Shown: positions 1 to 11,728 of the stretch, piece by piece
Numbering within the stretch: the first letter of the stretch is position 1
How the letters are laid out: each line of letters begins with the position of its first letter
Assembly: GCA_964019135.1 (NCBI GenBank)
Contig: OZ025260.1
Location: forward strand, 31,366,254 to 31,430,253
Origin: Arenicola marina
Lineage: Eukaryota; Annelida; Polychaeta; Arenicolidae
Reading direction: 5' to 3'
DNA length: 64,000 nucleotides
Made by a program: the position numbers and the translations under genes
The notes under the pieces: model-generated
Databases searched by the model: none
Told to the model about the DNA's origin: nothing
Seen by the model: the letters and a program-made list of their open reading frames with translations, nothing else

Positions 1-1489
1 ATATTACTAATTACTTGAACGTCGGTTCATAGGTTAGGCCTATTGAAATTGGTGTAATAAACTTACAATATAATAGCCAATTATGCTGAGAATACCGACT
101 GTTCTGTACAACATTGAATACATCCGAGCTGACTTCGCGAAGCACGCGTATCCACAACAAAGTATTTACCTGATACTTTATGAAATAGCATTTGTCGCTA
201 AGGTTGCTTTTTGTACCAGATTGGTGTATCATCACAGGGGAAGTGTGGCTTTCGTGTGTACTACGTCATCAAATTTGGGATCCCGACCCAAGGCCCAATC
301 ACAATTCAACCTGCTGCCTGAAATGGGAGAATTCGGCTTTTATATTATCTTTCTATCGCACAGTAGAAGGTCAGCGAAGCCTTGAATGATTCAGACGAAG
401 GCACCAATTAGGCTGCTAACAATACCGACAGTGGAACAAATAATGTTTGCATTTCTATAAACCAGACTGGGACTGTATCAAATTTTCATGTTGTAATTGC
501 TAATTGAAAGCCATGATTTGAAGTAAATGACAATGATGATAAAAGCTAATTTGGTGAGGCCTAATTGAGTGGTAGCAGTATGCACGAAACGGAAATATGA
601 GAACACGGGTTGAGGGACCGCGCTAATCTCATCATAGCGATTCCGAGGCAATGGTAGAGGAACAGTGTAGTGGATGCACGGACCTGTTTGCCGACACGTC
701 GCCTGTTTTTGACGCTGATACATAGACTAATTCTTCAAGCATCAAGCGTGTATTTTCACTCTGGAAGCGCACAAGAGATTGGTTAGCGACGAAACCAATG
801 ATCTCGCCAAGTTACAACATGATGGTCATTCCGTCAGTGCATGTACCGTCAATGACAAGAAGGTCAAGGTAAGTATTGCAGGGAACCAAGCAGTCAGTCA
901 AGCGAGACGGATCGGCGGCAGCTACCAGACAGAATACACCAATAGAGACAATTGCAGTAAACAAGAAAATATGCCCATTTGGATAATTTTACAAACAATT
1001 TAAAACTGTTCTTGATACTTTATCTCATCACTAATGATATACTGACTCGGTGTCTGGCCTGAACCAGCACGTGGCTGACTGCGGCTTGGCTTAGCAATGG
1101 GTCGACGCCTTGCCTATTGCTCTGGATATCGCGGAAGAAACAAGTTGGTTAGTTCATACCATGCCATACCACAGTGGTGGTTTTAGGGCTAGCACTAGAT
1201 GAATAGTATTGCAACTATAGATCATAAATACGACTGTCAAATACATATTAAAGGAGGGCATTTCAGCAGCGGCCATTTTTAAGTTTTGGGGGCTACTGAC
1301 AAAGGTGCCTACTTATGTGCATGATAAGTTGGGTCCCCGGCGCAAAGCAAACGAGCATATATCGTAGTTAAACTTTGTATATACATACCCTTATACAGCC
1401 TTCCACTATTTCAGAACTGCGTCTATTTAGAAAGCTAAAGGCAGCACATCAGATACAAGTTGGGAGCACGTGACGCCAGGCGGGCGATA
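1..1489. other. No recognised gene upstream of the NIDO gene
   Basis: Short reading frames occur on both strands but none carries a motif I recognise. A GTAAGT donor-like site lies near 870, after a short plus-strand open stretch (about 779-868), but no matching acceptor or conserved peptide supports an exon. The stretch just before 1490 presumably holds the promoter and 5' UTR of the NIDO gene; I saw no convincing TATA box. Confidence 0.4.
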
Positions 1490-1687
1490 ATGGAGTTGGA
1501 AGCGGTTCTCCCGCTTGTCGGTGCCCTCCTCAGTATCGGAGAGGCCTCAGTTTTGCTACCGTACGGTGAGAAGTACGGCGTCAGAGACACCACCACCCGG
1601 CTCATCAAATATGACCATCACGGGCCTATCAATATTACCTTGCCAATCAGAGTGACCATCGGGGGTCACAATATCGATATGCTGGCG
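1490..1687 (+). CDS. NIDO gene exon 1: signal peptide and start of the NIDO domain
   Basis: The ATG at 1490 is the first Met of the open frame; the 30 bases upstream are open but have no ATG. It encodes 66 aa: a signal-like N-terminus followed by LLPYGEKYG, the usual N-terminal edge of NIDO domains. The exon ends after complete codons at GCG with donor GTAAGT at 1688. Confidence 0.6.
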
Positions 1688-4600
1688 GTAAGTATTACCG
1701 TTGACTTAGCCTTTAATTGCTTTCTTTTTGTCGATTTCTGATTCTGATTTTAAGTCACATTGATGATACGTTCCTTACTCTCAATACGTATAGTTTTATT
1801 TTGAAGCCATTTGTAAAGTTCCTTATACAACCATATTTTCCTGGGCAAATTTTAAATTGAATGGACATGATGTCTATAGGTTCTTAATGTATAAGAAGAC
1901 ATATTGTATGCATTAATTAACTGGCGTATCTTTGTGGGATATGTGGTTTCTTATGTACGATGCGATGAAAAAATTCGGACTATGCTTTGTTGCATTATTC
2001 GGACGCTGCTTTGTTGCATTATTTCTACATTGTAGATCACGATGTATGGTCATATCAACTTGTTCGGCCCAGAGAGCTCCTCTCCGGTAATTTACGTGTC
2101 AGCCTGGTTAAGCCTCATGGACTTATCAGCCAATGAGGAGGGCAAGATTTACTACCGATTGGGTTCTAACCTCAGAGACATCGTCATGGCAACCGACGAC
2201 ATCCGTGAAGAATTCGGGGCCACCTACCGGCACTTCCGTGCGTCATGGGTGTTTATCCTGACCTTCCACAAGGTCACTTACCATCGTGGCAACGACAAAA
2301 CCCAGGTTAGTGGTGGGACGGTACCAGGGCCAACGCTGGGAGGTCTATACATGTATAACGATAGCGCGAGTTAACGGGGCGTAAGGAATTTTACTGGCCC
2401 GACATCAAGCTGTACCATCTGAGACTGAGAAGCCTTTTCAGAATTGCACCTCTTGACTATATATTTCTGTTTTTATCAAACAGCGTTTACATAATTAGCC
2501 TACATATAATTTGCCATGACTGTCAGTGGCCCTGATACATGGCAGCTAATACGCGCTGCTACCCAACGCCACACGAGACTATGGGATGTCGGTGTATCGG
2601 TTATCTTTTTGCCCTGATCAATACTTCGACAAAAATCGAAAGTGATGAAAAGTTATTTCAAGTAATAATTACTAATAAAAGTAATATTCGCTGTTTGGCT
2701 TTTGAAACATGTCATTGTCCATTGTCCATTTAGGATGCTAACAAGTTTCCTCTCAATTACCACAAGATCTCGCACTTCTCCCTTGTTTTCTATCTGCCCT
2801 CTCCCGGGGGCGAGGGGGGGTGGGGCGCACTGTTATACAACTCTGGTGTGGGGGTTCTGCGATTGCCCCTTGATGCCTGAGAGAGCGGGCATTTGCGATG
2901 AATAATGTATTCCTATGGAGCGGATATTTATGATGAAAAAGACACCAAACATGGGGGTATCTCCCCCCTTGCGAGCGGATTTTGGTGTTAAAACACCCCG
3001 ACCGAGCTGTTTTTGGCCGGGAATAGGGGGCGTTTTACCGCAGAATCCCCCAACCCAGAAATGTTTTAGGTACCCCCCCCCCCACCCACTCCCCGTGCCC
3101 TCTATGGCATGGGCGACACTAGCCCCAGTTCTGTGGCTGTAGGACGGGCAAAAATCTGACAGGGCCCGTCTACAGCCACAGTGCCAAGCAAGCCTGTGAC
3201 CGCGGAACGCCTTGGGTTGCCGTTTCACCTCATCTCTGTGAAACAAACTAAGCAACACTCACCGCCAAATCCAGTATTTTTTAACTCCATAGATGTTATG
3301 TTACTGGATAGCATCGTTGGTATCTTTCAACAGACCCGATGTTCCATGACATGTCCATCTCTTCCCACACAACAAATTTCGAATCGCCCGCTCACTCGCC
3401 GCTCATCTTGGCGGAAGTTGTGACCTGCTCGAGTCGCGCGCAGAGCCACAGCGAATATAGTCAACAATCACACGTGGGCCTGCAGTCATGGTGGGGGGGG
3501 GGGGGGGGAAGCATTGGCTGACGGCGTGATCAAGGATTTTCATGAATCGTGAATTGAGACTTTTCATATAAAATAACCGTGAATCGGAAAATCGTAAATT
3601 TTGTATCATGCTTCCTTTTTACGCCCTTTGATTGTACGCGGGGAGGTTTTTTTTATCGTGGCCTGGGAGTAAAGAAATTAATTTTTCGTGATCTGGGAAC
3701 ACGACGCCGCCTTGCCCCCCCCCCCCCCCCGCCCTTCCCCCATGGCGTGTGATTTCGATTTGTCACCTGAGGTTCAAACCGTAAACCTTCAGACCTGCAA
3801 AAACGTAAAAGGGCGATTTACCCTACTAAAAATCACCACCCCATCTTCGGCGCGTATCTAGATTTGTCTGTGGCCAGTGTATCAACAATGACACGTGGAC
3901 CGGGGGTTCAATTAAAGAAATGTGTGTAAAGGAAGATCGACAAACGGTCTAAGTTCAGACTGCCTCGTAAACGTAAATACAATGTACGTAAAAATAAGTG
4001 ACAAGCCAGCACGAAATCACAACCCCTTGCCCCCCCCCCCACCCCTCAATGAAAAAATGAACGCACATTGTCCTCCTCCCCCTCCGTTACACATTTTGAG
4101 AGCCCCCTGTCAGTTGTTGAGCTGCGTCGATCTGCCTCCAATTTTCATTTTGAGAGAGAGGTGGGGGGGGGGGTCCGTGCATGTGAACTGCCACAATATA
4201 GACATGAAAGTGCAACAGTGGCGGCTCCAGAAATTTGTGAAAGTGTGGTGGGGGGGGGGGGGGGGGGCGCCAGACCCCGTGTGCGAATATTTTACTTAAA
4301 ACAACTAATTTAACAGTACTTGGCTCGTCCCCACCCCACCCCCTTGGATCCGCCACTAAAGGGAGTAATAATTGCGCGGCTGAGTTGCCGAGTCAACTGA
4401 AGGTGGCTGAGTTGCCGGTCCACGTGTAATTGTTGATAAATATTCGCTCTGGCTCTGCGCGCGACGCGAGCAGTTAACAACTTCCGCCAAGACAAGTAGT
4501 CTCCTCCACAGCCCCCCACTGCGTGGCCAGCTCACTCAGATTGGGTCTGTAAACGTCTAAATTCACTGTACGGAATTCCGTACAGTGACGTCACAAAAAT

Positions 4601-7600
4601 CCCATCAGCCTCCGCGGCATCTCACCAACCAAGATGGCGAGAGCAAGTGGTCGACATAACCATTCCCATGCAAAGCTGTGTAGTGCATGGCGTAAGAACA
4701 CAATAATGCGTCATTACACTACACGATAAAGGTAAAACAAGATAGTTTTGACGTTTTGGTATCACTTTTTTATCATGACAAGACATAGTTTCTTCATTTT
4801 TTGGGAATTTTGCAGTCAGCTTCATTGGCAGTTTACTGGCGCAGGTACCAACCCGGCAAAAATCTGTCGGAAAGTCGCTGAGCCTAAGGGACGGGCCATT
4901 TGATCCCAAGGGCGAGAGGGGGCGATGGTTTTGTTTCACTTTAAACTTCAAATCTAGAAGTCGATCTATTTTGCATGCAAAGAGTTGTAATGTCCAAAAT
5001 TTTGATGTCTAAAATCTAGTCACAGCTATATAGGCACTGTAAAGCGACGGAAAGAGGGTAAATGGGGTAGCCCCGTTGCATGACCCCCCACCCCCCCCTA
5101 GCTATTACGCTGTGGGCCGCGCCGGAGCGGGCTCTCGTCTCCGTATCGTGCGAGGCCTCCAAGTCAGAGGGACTCCTTTCAGGACTAGGGGTGGGGGTGC
5201 GACTATGTGGCCCAATACCGCCCGCCCCTCCCTCTGTCACTTTACGATGCCCGTGAATTTAGATCTCTGTATTCTTTAACTGCACAACTATATAAAAACG
5301 GCATTAAATCAGTCGGGGGCGGATCAAGGAATTTGGAAAATTCCCAGGGAGTGGGGGGGGGGTGCTCTCTAAAAACTTGCGGCCGGGGTGGGGGGGGGGT
5401 ACCCGAAGAACCCGACTTTGACAGTGTATGTTCAAGTTCCCAAGGGAGGGGGGGGGATTGGTTTCAACCCCCCTGACACCACCTCTAGTTCCGCCCCTGA
5501 TCTTAGCAGTATCTTCCTGTTGGAAGTTGGAATTAATGTGGTGAAAAATTTCTTCCATCACTATATACATTTATAATATATATATCATAATAATATCTGT
5601 CCTGCTAAAAGCCTTACCTGGCTCTAAGGTCACATGGTGTTGTTACATCACGGCATACATGCTGCTTAGAGGGAGGCCTATTAATAAGCTTACAAACATG
5701 CCCCCCACCCTACCTCCTGCAATCAAATGGTTATGCCCCTTTTACAGCTATAATGGGTCACCTGTTTTTTTTTCAACATTGGTCATGTAAACTTTGATTG
5801 TTCAGCAACATTCATGTCATAAAAATCAATATAAAATTATCTGCATCAACCTATTAAATTAATATTTTACTCTAATAAGTATCATTTTAAGTATTATCAT
5901 AGATTATGTGTCATCATAATTATAAGCCTGTCATATTATATTTTTTGGCACATTATTACAGTTAAATGTTTAAAAGTAATCAATAAACATTTTACTGTAT
6001 CACTCCTCTCACATGCTGCGTCTTATAGTGAAAAGCTTTTTTTTGTTTAGGTGGTTTTATCTTTTGGTGAAATAGAAATTTGTATTATGTTATTTGGTGA
6101 AAGTTATAGGTTTTGATGAGAGAAAAAAGCTATTATAGTTCTGTAGCGGATAAAATTACAGGTTCATTAACAGTTATGTACATGTTTATGCAGGCTTCTC
6201 TTCACTTAGAAAAAGAATCTAGGGAGTTAACATTTCATGGTCACACACATTCATAATAATTAAGTTAAGTCTACCAGACATTAACTTAAGCCTCAAATAT
6301 CAAATAAATCATCAACAGGAAGTTTTAAGTACTAGATACCGGTATTTGCTTTAAAGAATAAAAATTATAATAAAATAAAACAGATTATAAATTTCTTTTT
6401 ATAACAGTTATAACTGTAACTACATATATACATAAAGATGAGACTGCCTGAGAACATTATTGGATAGTTTTGCAGCAAAAAACGTGTGCTGCACGTATAA
6501 CATGGAATATATCTGTTCCCCTGGGAATACTGGTAATTAGAAAGGTATTTTGTGCTGCAGAAATTCCTCTTGAAGTTTCAGGGGTTCAGGAGATTTATAT
6601 GTGTGCGTGAAGAACAAAATTATATTAACAAAACATCAGCCAAATTCGATTGAAGAATGACAAACACATTTTATTGAAAGCGTTAATAAGTATTATTTCA
6701 TGAAACTAAATGAAAAACATTTCGTCTAATTATTCTTAGGTAGGATTGATGTAAATCAACAATGGCTACCAAGTTTTCATAATGACCCAGCTCATAATTC
6801 TAACAAATCCCTGGCTTATTTCATTTCAAAATCTTGCATTAGCATGCATTTGAACTGTGCTTCACTGTGATAGTCATGAAACAGCATCCTGTGATGGCTC
6901 CAGATGTGGTGTCCTGGTCTTGACAAAGCACCATTCTCGCAAGTTTAACCTCTCACGAAAAAGTAACACTGAAGGGTTAACATGAGTTGGTTCTCCCCCA
7001 TGTGTTCAATAGTCCAGTGCCTCAACCAGCCTCTTGACAATATGCTGTGAATATAAAAGTAACTTTTATATATTAGGGGTTTCACAGATTGATCATAAAT
7101 TTGATACATGATTATATGTAATAAGATACTGGGCGAAGCTCTCATCATGGGAGTTTTGGAGATGCAGTGTATGACTAAACAAAGGTATCTAAGTAGAGCA
7201 GACAACTATGTACAATTCTCTCAGACAAAGTAAATTACCCAGGTGAAAAAAGTAATACTTGCTGCTTAACACTTGATCATCTGAGTTTATTATACAGAGC
7301 CATAATCTGCTCATATGTCATATTGCTCAATCAGTTGCTTAAAAATCATGCTTAATTGTACTTCACATAAATGACAATAATAAGATGTTTTATACACTTC
7401 AGTCATGTGGTTATGTGCATGTCATGTACATATGAAGTCCTTACACAGACAATATACCAGAAATAGATTATAACACTACCGAATTTAGATAAGAATTAAG
7501 GAATAAACATGATTATTTAAGGCTAAAACCCTTCAAGTAATAAATAACAGGAATATATAAATATCCACACCTATTCTAAATGCCTCAATAGCATTTGGCA

Positions 7601-10600
7601 AATGAATATTGTCTGCAGGTCTGCAAATATCTGCAGCATAGCTCTTCATGCATCTAAAAGACAAAAACACAGATAAGTTTATTAAATTGTTGCAATAATT
7701 TTTATGATTGTTGGGTATGGTGGGGAGAGGTAAAATCATATGCTGACCCTTTTATATTGACACACCACTGATATTACAGCTGCATAAAAAACATCATTAA
7801 TTTAAAATGCAAAATTCTCGATTTTCGCGAAACGTCCGCCTGATCGGAGGATTCTTTCACGTATTTCCGCCTACAATCACATTATTTTTTTCCTAAATAG
7901 CCATGCGTCTGCTTTTCTCTCCTGGTATTCCGAGCAATTGTTTAGAGCGATTTTTTGTACCGATTTTTTTGGCTTCTGGGTTATTTTAGTCTACAGGTTC
8001 GCTTGTTTGACATCACCCACCCCCTAGGGGGCGTGGGAGGAGGGGGGTAGGGTCGTAGGGGAAGGGTGGGGGGGGGGGGGTTAGCATACAGAGGTATTTT
8101 TTATTTTATTTTAATTTTTTTTTTGACGATTTCTTGTATTTAATATTGTTTTTTGAGTGAACATGTTTGCTTCATTGACACCACCCGGCCGCTAAGAGGC
8201 GTGGGATGGGGGCGGTTAACAGCGGAGGGGGGTGGGGGAGGTAGGGCCTTAGGCGGGGGGGCGACGGCATGCTGAGGAATTGTTTAGAGCAATTTTTTAG
8301 AGCAATTTTTTTACCGATTTTTTGGCTTCTGGGGTATTTTAGTCTACAGGTTCGCTTGTTTGACATCACCCATCCCCTAGGGGGCGTGGGAGGAAGGGGG
8401 TAGGGGCGTAGGGGTGGGGTGGGAGGGGGGGGGGGTAGGGGTTACATCGGGATTTTTTTTCCCACATTTTATTAATATTTTTTGTTACGATTTCTTGTAC
8501 TTAATATTGTTTTTTGAATGTAAAGGTTTGCTTCATAGACACCACCCGACCGCTAAGAGGCGTGCAATGGGGGCCGGTAACGGCGGAGGGGTGGGGGGAG
8601 TTGGGACGTAGAGGGGAGGGGGTATGGCAGGCTGAGTTTTTTTTTGATTTTTATAAAGCAATTTTGTTAACGATTTCTTTTGCTTGCGGGTTATTTTATT
8701 CTAAAGGTTCGCTTCTTTGAAATCGGAAACCCCTAAGAGGCGTGGGAGGAGGGGGAGGGCGGCGGGAATAAGAAGCGTAGACACTAAAAATGGATGCATT
8801 TTAGGTTGCATGCCATAGCCTAGGCTAGGCATAGCCATGGAAAAAGAGCGTTAAAAATGGGATGACACAGTTAAACAGTAATTTAACGGAGATACTCTAA
8901 GCATTAATGAAAATATCTTTGGCTACATTCCACATCCATGACTCTGATCAGACTAACAATGCTTAATTTACAGATCTTCACACACGCAGTTGACACTGGT
9001 TGAGCTGTCAAACAGTCAGTTGACAATGACGGTTCACCTGTCAAAACATACACAAACATGGTCATGGACTAATCCCAATTGTTCGCCGAAACCTCATAGA
9101 AAAGACAATTACCTCTCTTTGAGGTAATGACGGTTCACCTGTCAAAACATACACAAACATGGTCATGGACTAATCCCAATTGTTCGCCGAAACCTCATAG
9201 AAAAGACAATTACCTCTCTTTGTCCCTGGGGAATTGAAAGAAGGAAATATCTCCTCTTGTCCCTTTATAATTGTGGCAATTCCATGCCGCACAAGTTGTG
9301 CCACGACCGGACTTCCAGCGGCTACAACCTGCGTCCATTTTGCCGTCTGCACCGAGTTGACCGAGCGCCGATTAACCCTCCCGGCTAGGCGGCGCGCGCG
9401 CATGTCTTTTTACCGTTTTACGTCGCGCTTTCGCTTCCTGTTCTATATTTTTATTGCAGTAGTGCAAACGTCGCTGATACTCCTCAAAATACAACGTTTA
9501 TTGCAACGGTCTGATCGAAAGGCGAAAGGTTTTTTTTTTCATTTGAGGTTCCAATGACAACCAATATTAATCCCTGTCATATCAAATATTAGTTGCCCTG
9601 CCAAGGTTGCATGCATGTTATGTGTTCAGTGGATAGGCGCCGAAAGGCAAAGTTGGAGGGGTTGGAGGAGATGGGAGGGTTTTCGACCTTAAGATCTAAC
9701 TCTAATATATTAATCAGTATGACCATTTTGCAATGCTTTCTTTCGTGGCATTTTATTAACTGTTAAAATAAACATGATAAATCTACCGTGCAAATCTACT
9801 GGTCAAATGGCTTTTACATCTCGGGCATGTTTCATTACTAAAGCTAATTGCATTATACCGCGAGACCCAGTAACCCTTTATGTGCACAAAATTGACCTAA
9901 AACACGGACATTCTTTCTTCCTGTCGGTATACAGACCATCACCGTCCAGTTGGTACTTGTGACTGACGGCTTTGCTACTTTCCTCGTATACAACCTCGGC
10001 CAGATTGCGTGGGCCAAAGGCCCGTATGGTGCTACAGAAAGGGTACGTATGTCTATATATTAAATGGCCCAATTGAACGGAATAGTAATCGTTTATTGAT
10101 TGGATCAAGAAGCTGTACAGAGCCAAGGGGATGGTAAGTATGTCTAGGTATTGAATGCTCCAATGTTAGTGTCAACTATTTTCCGAACAAATCCCCTTTT
10201 TATATTGTGCAACATAACAATGACAATACGTGGCGAATGGTGGCGACATACAGAATTCCTATTTCTTTGACCTCCAGTTGGGACTAGTAAAACAGGGATA
10301 CCCACTGTGTGAGCACCCAGCGGCTGCGTTCGATTCCGTTGCCAGGATCCGCAACGTCACCAATGGTTGTCACGCGGGTCGGGTCACGTGGCGCGTGGAT
10401 GGGCCGGCGTGCATCAGTCCCCCGCCACACGTGTGTCGGGGTGAAGGTCGCGGTGACGAGAGCGAGGCTGCACCCACCACGCAGGCGCCCAATGAGAGCA
10501 TCTCTTCGCCTTCTCTGCCTACAATCGCCGCCATGAGCGCTACCCACAGCGGAGGGTGGTATTATGGGCCGTCTATGTTGGGCGTCACGGTAGCCGGGAC

Positions 10601-10628
10601 TTTTGTAATGGCTCGGGTAGTCACATAG
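1490..10628 (+). CDS. NIDO-domain secreted or surface-anchored protein (4 exons, spliced)
   Basis: Spliced gene with exons 1490-1687, 2036-2305, 9935-10042 and 10254-10628, about 316 aa. All three introns are phase 0 and the frame is maintained. The protein starts with a hydrophobic signal-like segment (MELEAVLPLVGALLSIGEA), then a NIDO (nidogen extracellular) domain: an LLPYG start, an EEGKIYYR strand, a W-F-ILTF strand, the QLVLVTDGFATFLVYN strand and a final VTWRVDG. In known proteins NIDO domains occur in extracellular matrix or surface proteins (nidogen, SNED1, alpha-tectorin, mucin-4-like), usually next to EGF, sushi or AMOP domains; here no other domain follows. The tail is Pro/Ser/Thr-rich and ends in a weakly hydrophobic stretch that may be a GPI signal or short anchor. 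N-glycosylation sequons (NIT, NVT, NES) are present. The function of this protein is unknown. Intron 2 is 7.6 kb and repeat-rich. Confidence 0.65.
2036..2305 (+). CDS. NIDO gene exon 2: NIDO core
   Basis: The acceptor is a T-rich tract ending in GTAG at 2035 and the donor is GTTAGT at 2306. It encodes 90 aa in phase 0. It contains MYGHINLFG (the 'NTNG-ISFG' strand of NIDO), EEGKIYYR and the W-FILTF-KVTYH strand, in the family order. Confidence 0.65.
2906..3090. repeat. Dispersed C/G-rich repeat, copy A
   Basis: The stretch with TATGGAGCGG, GCGGATTTTGG, CCCCGACCGA and the 'CGCAGAATCCCCCAACCCA' segment recurs, diverged, at about 32130-32275 in the same orientation. Both copies end in a run of ten or more C or a C/G run. 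It is non-coding and its class is unknown. Confidence 0.5.
3131..3181. repeat. Short hairpin (19-bp arms)
   Basis: The arms 3131-3149 (CTGTGGCTGTAGGACGGGC) and 3163-3181 are reverse complements apart from one indel, with a 13-bp loop. It may be the end of a small mobile element; the stem is short for a typical miRNA precursor. Confidence 0.55.
3403..4495. mobile_element. Non-autonomous element with ~75-bp terminal inverted repeats
   Basis: The left arm (about 3403-3478) starts with TCTTGGCGGAAGTTGT and contains CGCGCGCAGAGCCA and CAACAATCACACGTGG. The right arm (about 4424-4495) is its diverged reverse complement. The ~950-bp interior has no protein and contains runs of G and C. I could not fix a target-site duplication. 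It is best read as a MITE or foldback element. Confidence 0.6.
4216..4360. mobile_element. Small GC-rich MITE-like repeat (GTGGCGGMTCCAG family)
   Basis: It begins GTGGCGGCTCCAGAAATTTG and ends TTGGATCCGCCAC, so the termini are inverted repeats. The inside is a long G run. Related termini (GGGGCGGATCCAG or its complement) occur near 5313-5500, 11985-12150, 57342-57400 and 58980-59105. Confidence 0.5.
4564..4640. promoter_or_regulatory. 24-bp perfect palindrome next to CRE and YY1-like motifs
   Basis: Bases 4564-4587 form a perfect palindrome (half-site CACTGTACGGAA). It overlaps TGACGTCA at about 4585-4592, a consensus cAMP-response element, and is followed at about 4630 by AAGATGGCG, the core of a YY1 site often found at promoters. 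A 32-codon frame opens at that ATG but has no recognised homology. Promoter function is inference; it may equally be part of a transposon. Confidence 0.35.
5310..5500. mobile_element. GC-rich MITE-like repeat
   Basis: It runs from GGGGCGGATCAAGGAATTTGG to TAGTTCCGCCCCTGA, giving inverted termini, with several G runs inside. It belongs with the elements at 4216 and 57342 by its ends. No coding potential. Confidence 0.45.
7930..8760. repeat. Tandem satellite, ~175-bp alternating units
   Basis: The core GTTCGCTTGTTTGACATCACCC or its variant GTTTGCTTCATTGACACCACCC, followed by CTAAGAGGCGTGGGAGG or CTAGGGGGCGTGGGAGG, recurs at about 7997, 8167, 8350, 8527 and 8707. The two variants alternate, so the higher-order unit is about 350 bp. 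Each unit has a G-rich half and an A/T-rich half. Confidence 0.75.
9025..9221. repeat. 101-bp tandem duplication, nearly exact
   Basis: The segment starting AATGACGGTTCACCTGTC at 9025 is repeated from 9126 with no visible differences through CTCTCTTTG. Its identity suggests a recent duplication or an assembly artefact. Confidence 0.85.
9935..10042 (+). CDS. NIDO gene exon 3: NIDO strand segment
   Basis: The acceptor CAG ends at 9934 after a pyrimidine-rich tract and the donor is GTACGT at 10043. It encodes exactly 36 aa, including QLVLVTDGFATFLVYN and IAWAKG, which correspond to the 'FQ-VLATDG..SF..FNYG.I.W' part of NIDO. This segment sits 7.6 kb from exon 2 yet joins it in frame. Confidence 0.65.
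10254..10628 (+). CDS. NIDO gene exon 4: end of NIDO and C-terminal tail
   Basis: The chosen acceptor is CAG at 10251-10253. Its pyrimidine tract is poor, so this junction is the least certain one. It encodes 124 aa: NSYFFDLQ, then FDSVARIRNVTNG and VTWRVDG (NIDO end), a Cys-containing PPPHVC segment, a Pro/Thr/Ser-rich linker, and a tail GPSMLGVTVAGTFVMARVVT before the stop at 10626-10628. Both the linker and the tail fit an extracellular, surface-attached protein. Confidence 0.55.
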   Translation, partial: NSYFFDLQLGLVKQGYPLCEHPAAAFDSVARIRNVTNGCHAGRVTWRVDGPACISPPPHVCRGEGRGDESEAAPTTQAPNESISSPSLPTIAAMSATHSGGWYYGPSMLGVTVAGTFVMARVVT

Positions 10629-10869
10629 CAGTCCTTGACAGAGGATGGTTACAAAAGATGGCTAGATAGAGATGGTTATAGGGGGATTGTTATATATGGA
10701 TGTGTATATGGGGATGGTTACATGATCCTTAATGTAAAATGTCAGTTAAATCGGACATTTAGACAATTTGAGATTTTGCGGCCGTTCGGCATCTAATGAA
10801 TTATTTGCCAAAGTCAGATAACCAAATCTTCAAGTCAGTTTTAACATTATAGGATGACGTTTTATTGAT

Positions 10870-11077
10870 AATAAATACGCACGACCTGTGTGCTAAGTTG
10901 TGACCGGATTTTTTAAAGTGTATATTTTACTATTTCAGACAAATAAAACTACAATATGTACACTAGCCATGTATACGTACACAAAAACAAACAATAAGCA
11001 CATATACCCCATAATACTAGCAATAGTCACATATACGTCATGATAATAGTATCACGCTATAATTCCCTTATGCTTAA
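10870..11077 (+). repeat. Left half of a dispersed repeat body interrupted by a composite MITE
   Basis: It contains GTGACCGGATTTTTTAAA, ATTTCAGACAAATA and CCCTTATGCTTAAT. The same string of motifs occurs at about 38420-38800, where CTTATGCTTAAT runs directly into CCCCATTTAAG. Here that join is broken at 11077/11078 and resumes at 14698. Confidence 0.6.
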
Positions 11078-11465
11078 TAGGGCTGTACAGTCACTTCGAT
11101 CTTATCGAGAACCCAAGAGAGGGGGATAGCCTACCTATGCTCTGCGTCAATGCCTACGTGTTGCCTACCTTCCGGCTGTTTTCCTTCCCTCGCCTCACAC
11201 ACAAGATCGGCTAAAGCTCTCCTTGGAAGCACAACTAACCACTGAAGTTCTGTGCATATCCGAATTATAACCATCTGAGTAGATTTATGTAATGTATGAG
11301 CGGTTAGACAGTTGATAAGCCAGAATGCGGTTGTCTCATGAGTGACTGTCAGTGTCAGGCGATCTAACGTGCTGCGCGGCGTTTTCCATGTCGTATGACG
11401 TAATAATCATCATGACGCGGGTGTCTGCGCGCGGTATCTATGGTTACGTAACAACGCTCCTTATA

Positions 11466-11728
11466 GGGCTGTACAGTCACTTCGGGATCTTATCGAGAAC
11501 CCACGAGACAGGGATACCTATGCTCTACGTCAATGCCTAGCATCAACGGCCTGTACGTGCTGCCAACCTTCCGGTTGTTTGCCTTCACTCACCTCACACA
11601 CAAGATCGGCTAAAGCTGTCCTTGGAAGCACAAATAACCACTGAAGTTATGTGCATATCCGAATTATAACCATCCGAGTAGATTTATGTAATATATAAGC
11701 GATTAGGCAGTTGATAAACCAGAATTCA
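11466..11728. repeat. Second copy of the 11072-11328 direct repeat
   Basis: Both copies share CTGTACAGTCACTTC, CTTATCGAGAACCCA, ACACAAGATCGGCTAAAGC, CATATCCGAATTATAACCAT and CAGTTGATAARCCAGAA. A third, more diverged copy lies at about 45540-45765. Confidence 0.8.

Larger units (their letters stand above)
2306..9934 (+). other. Repeat-rich intron 2 of the NIDO gene
   Basis: No conserved protein is seen in these 7.6 kb. They hold a dispersed C-rich repeat, a hairpin, an inverted-repeat element, GC-rich MITE-like fragments, a palindrome with CRE and YY1-like sites, an AT-rich stretch (about 5580-7900) in which I recognise nothing, a 175-bp satellite, and a 101-bp tandem duplication. Confidence 0.5.

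Noticed and set aside
2833-5570. Pro-rich and Gly-rich frames on both strands
   Set aside because: They translate C and G runs of non-coding repeats; no domain and no conservation.
5580-7900. Short frames in an AT-rich stretch of the NIDO gene intron
   Set aside because: None shows a recognisable motif or splice-site-supported exon.
10050-10130. Possible 13-bp micro-exon before a GTAAGT at about 10136 in the NIDO gene
   Set aside because: It would shift the frame and produce a stop; the GTAAGT region looks like a duplicate of the exon 3 donor flank.
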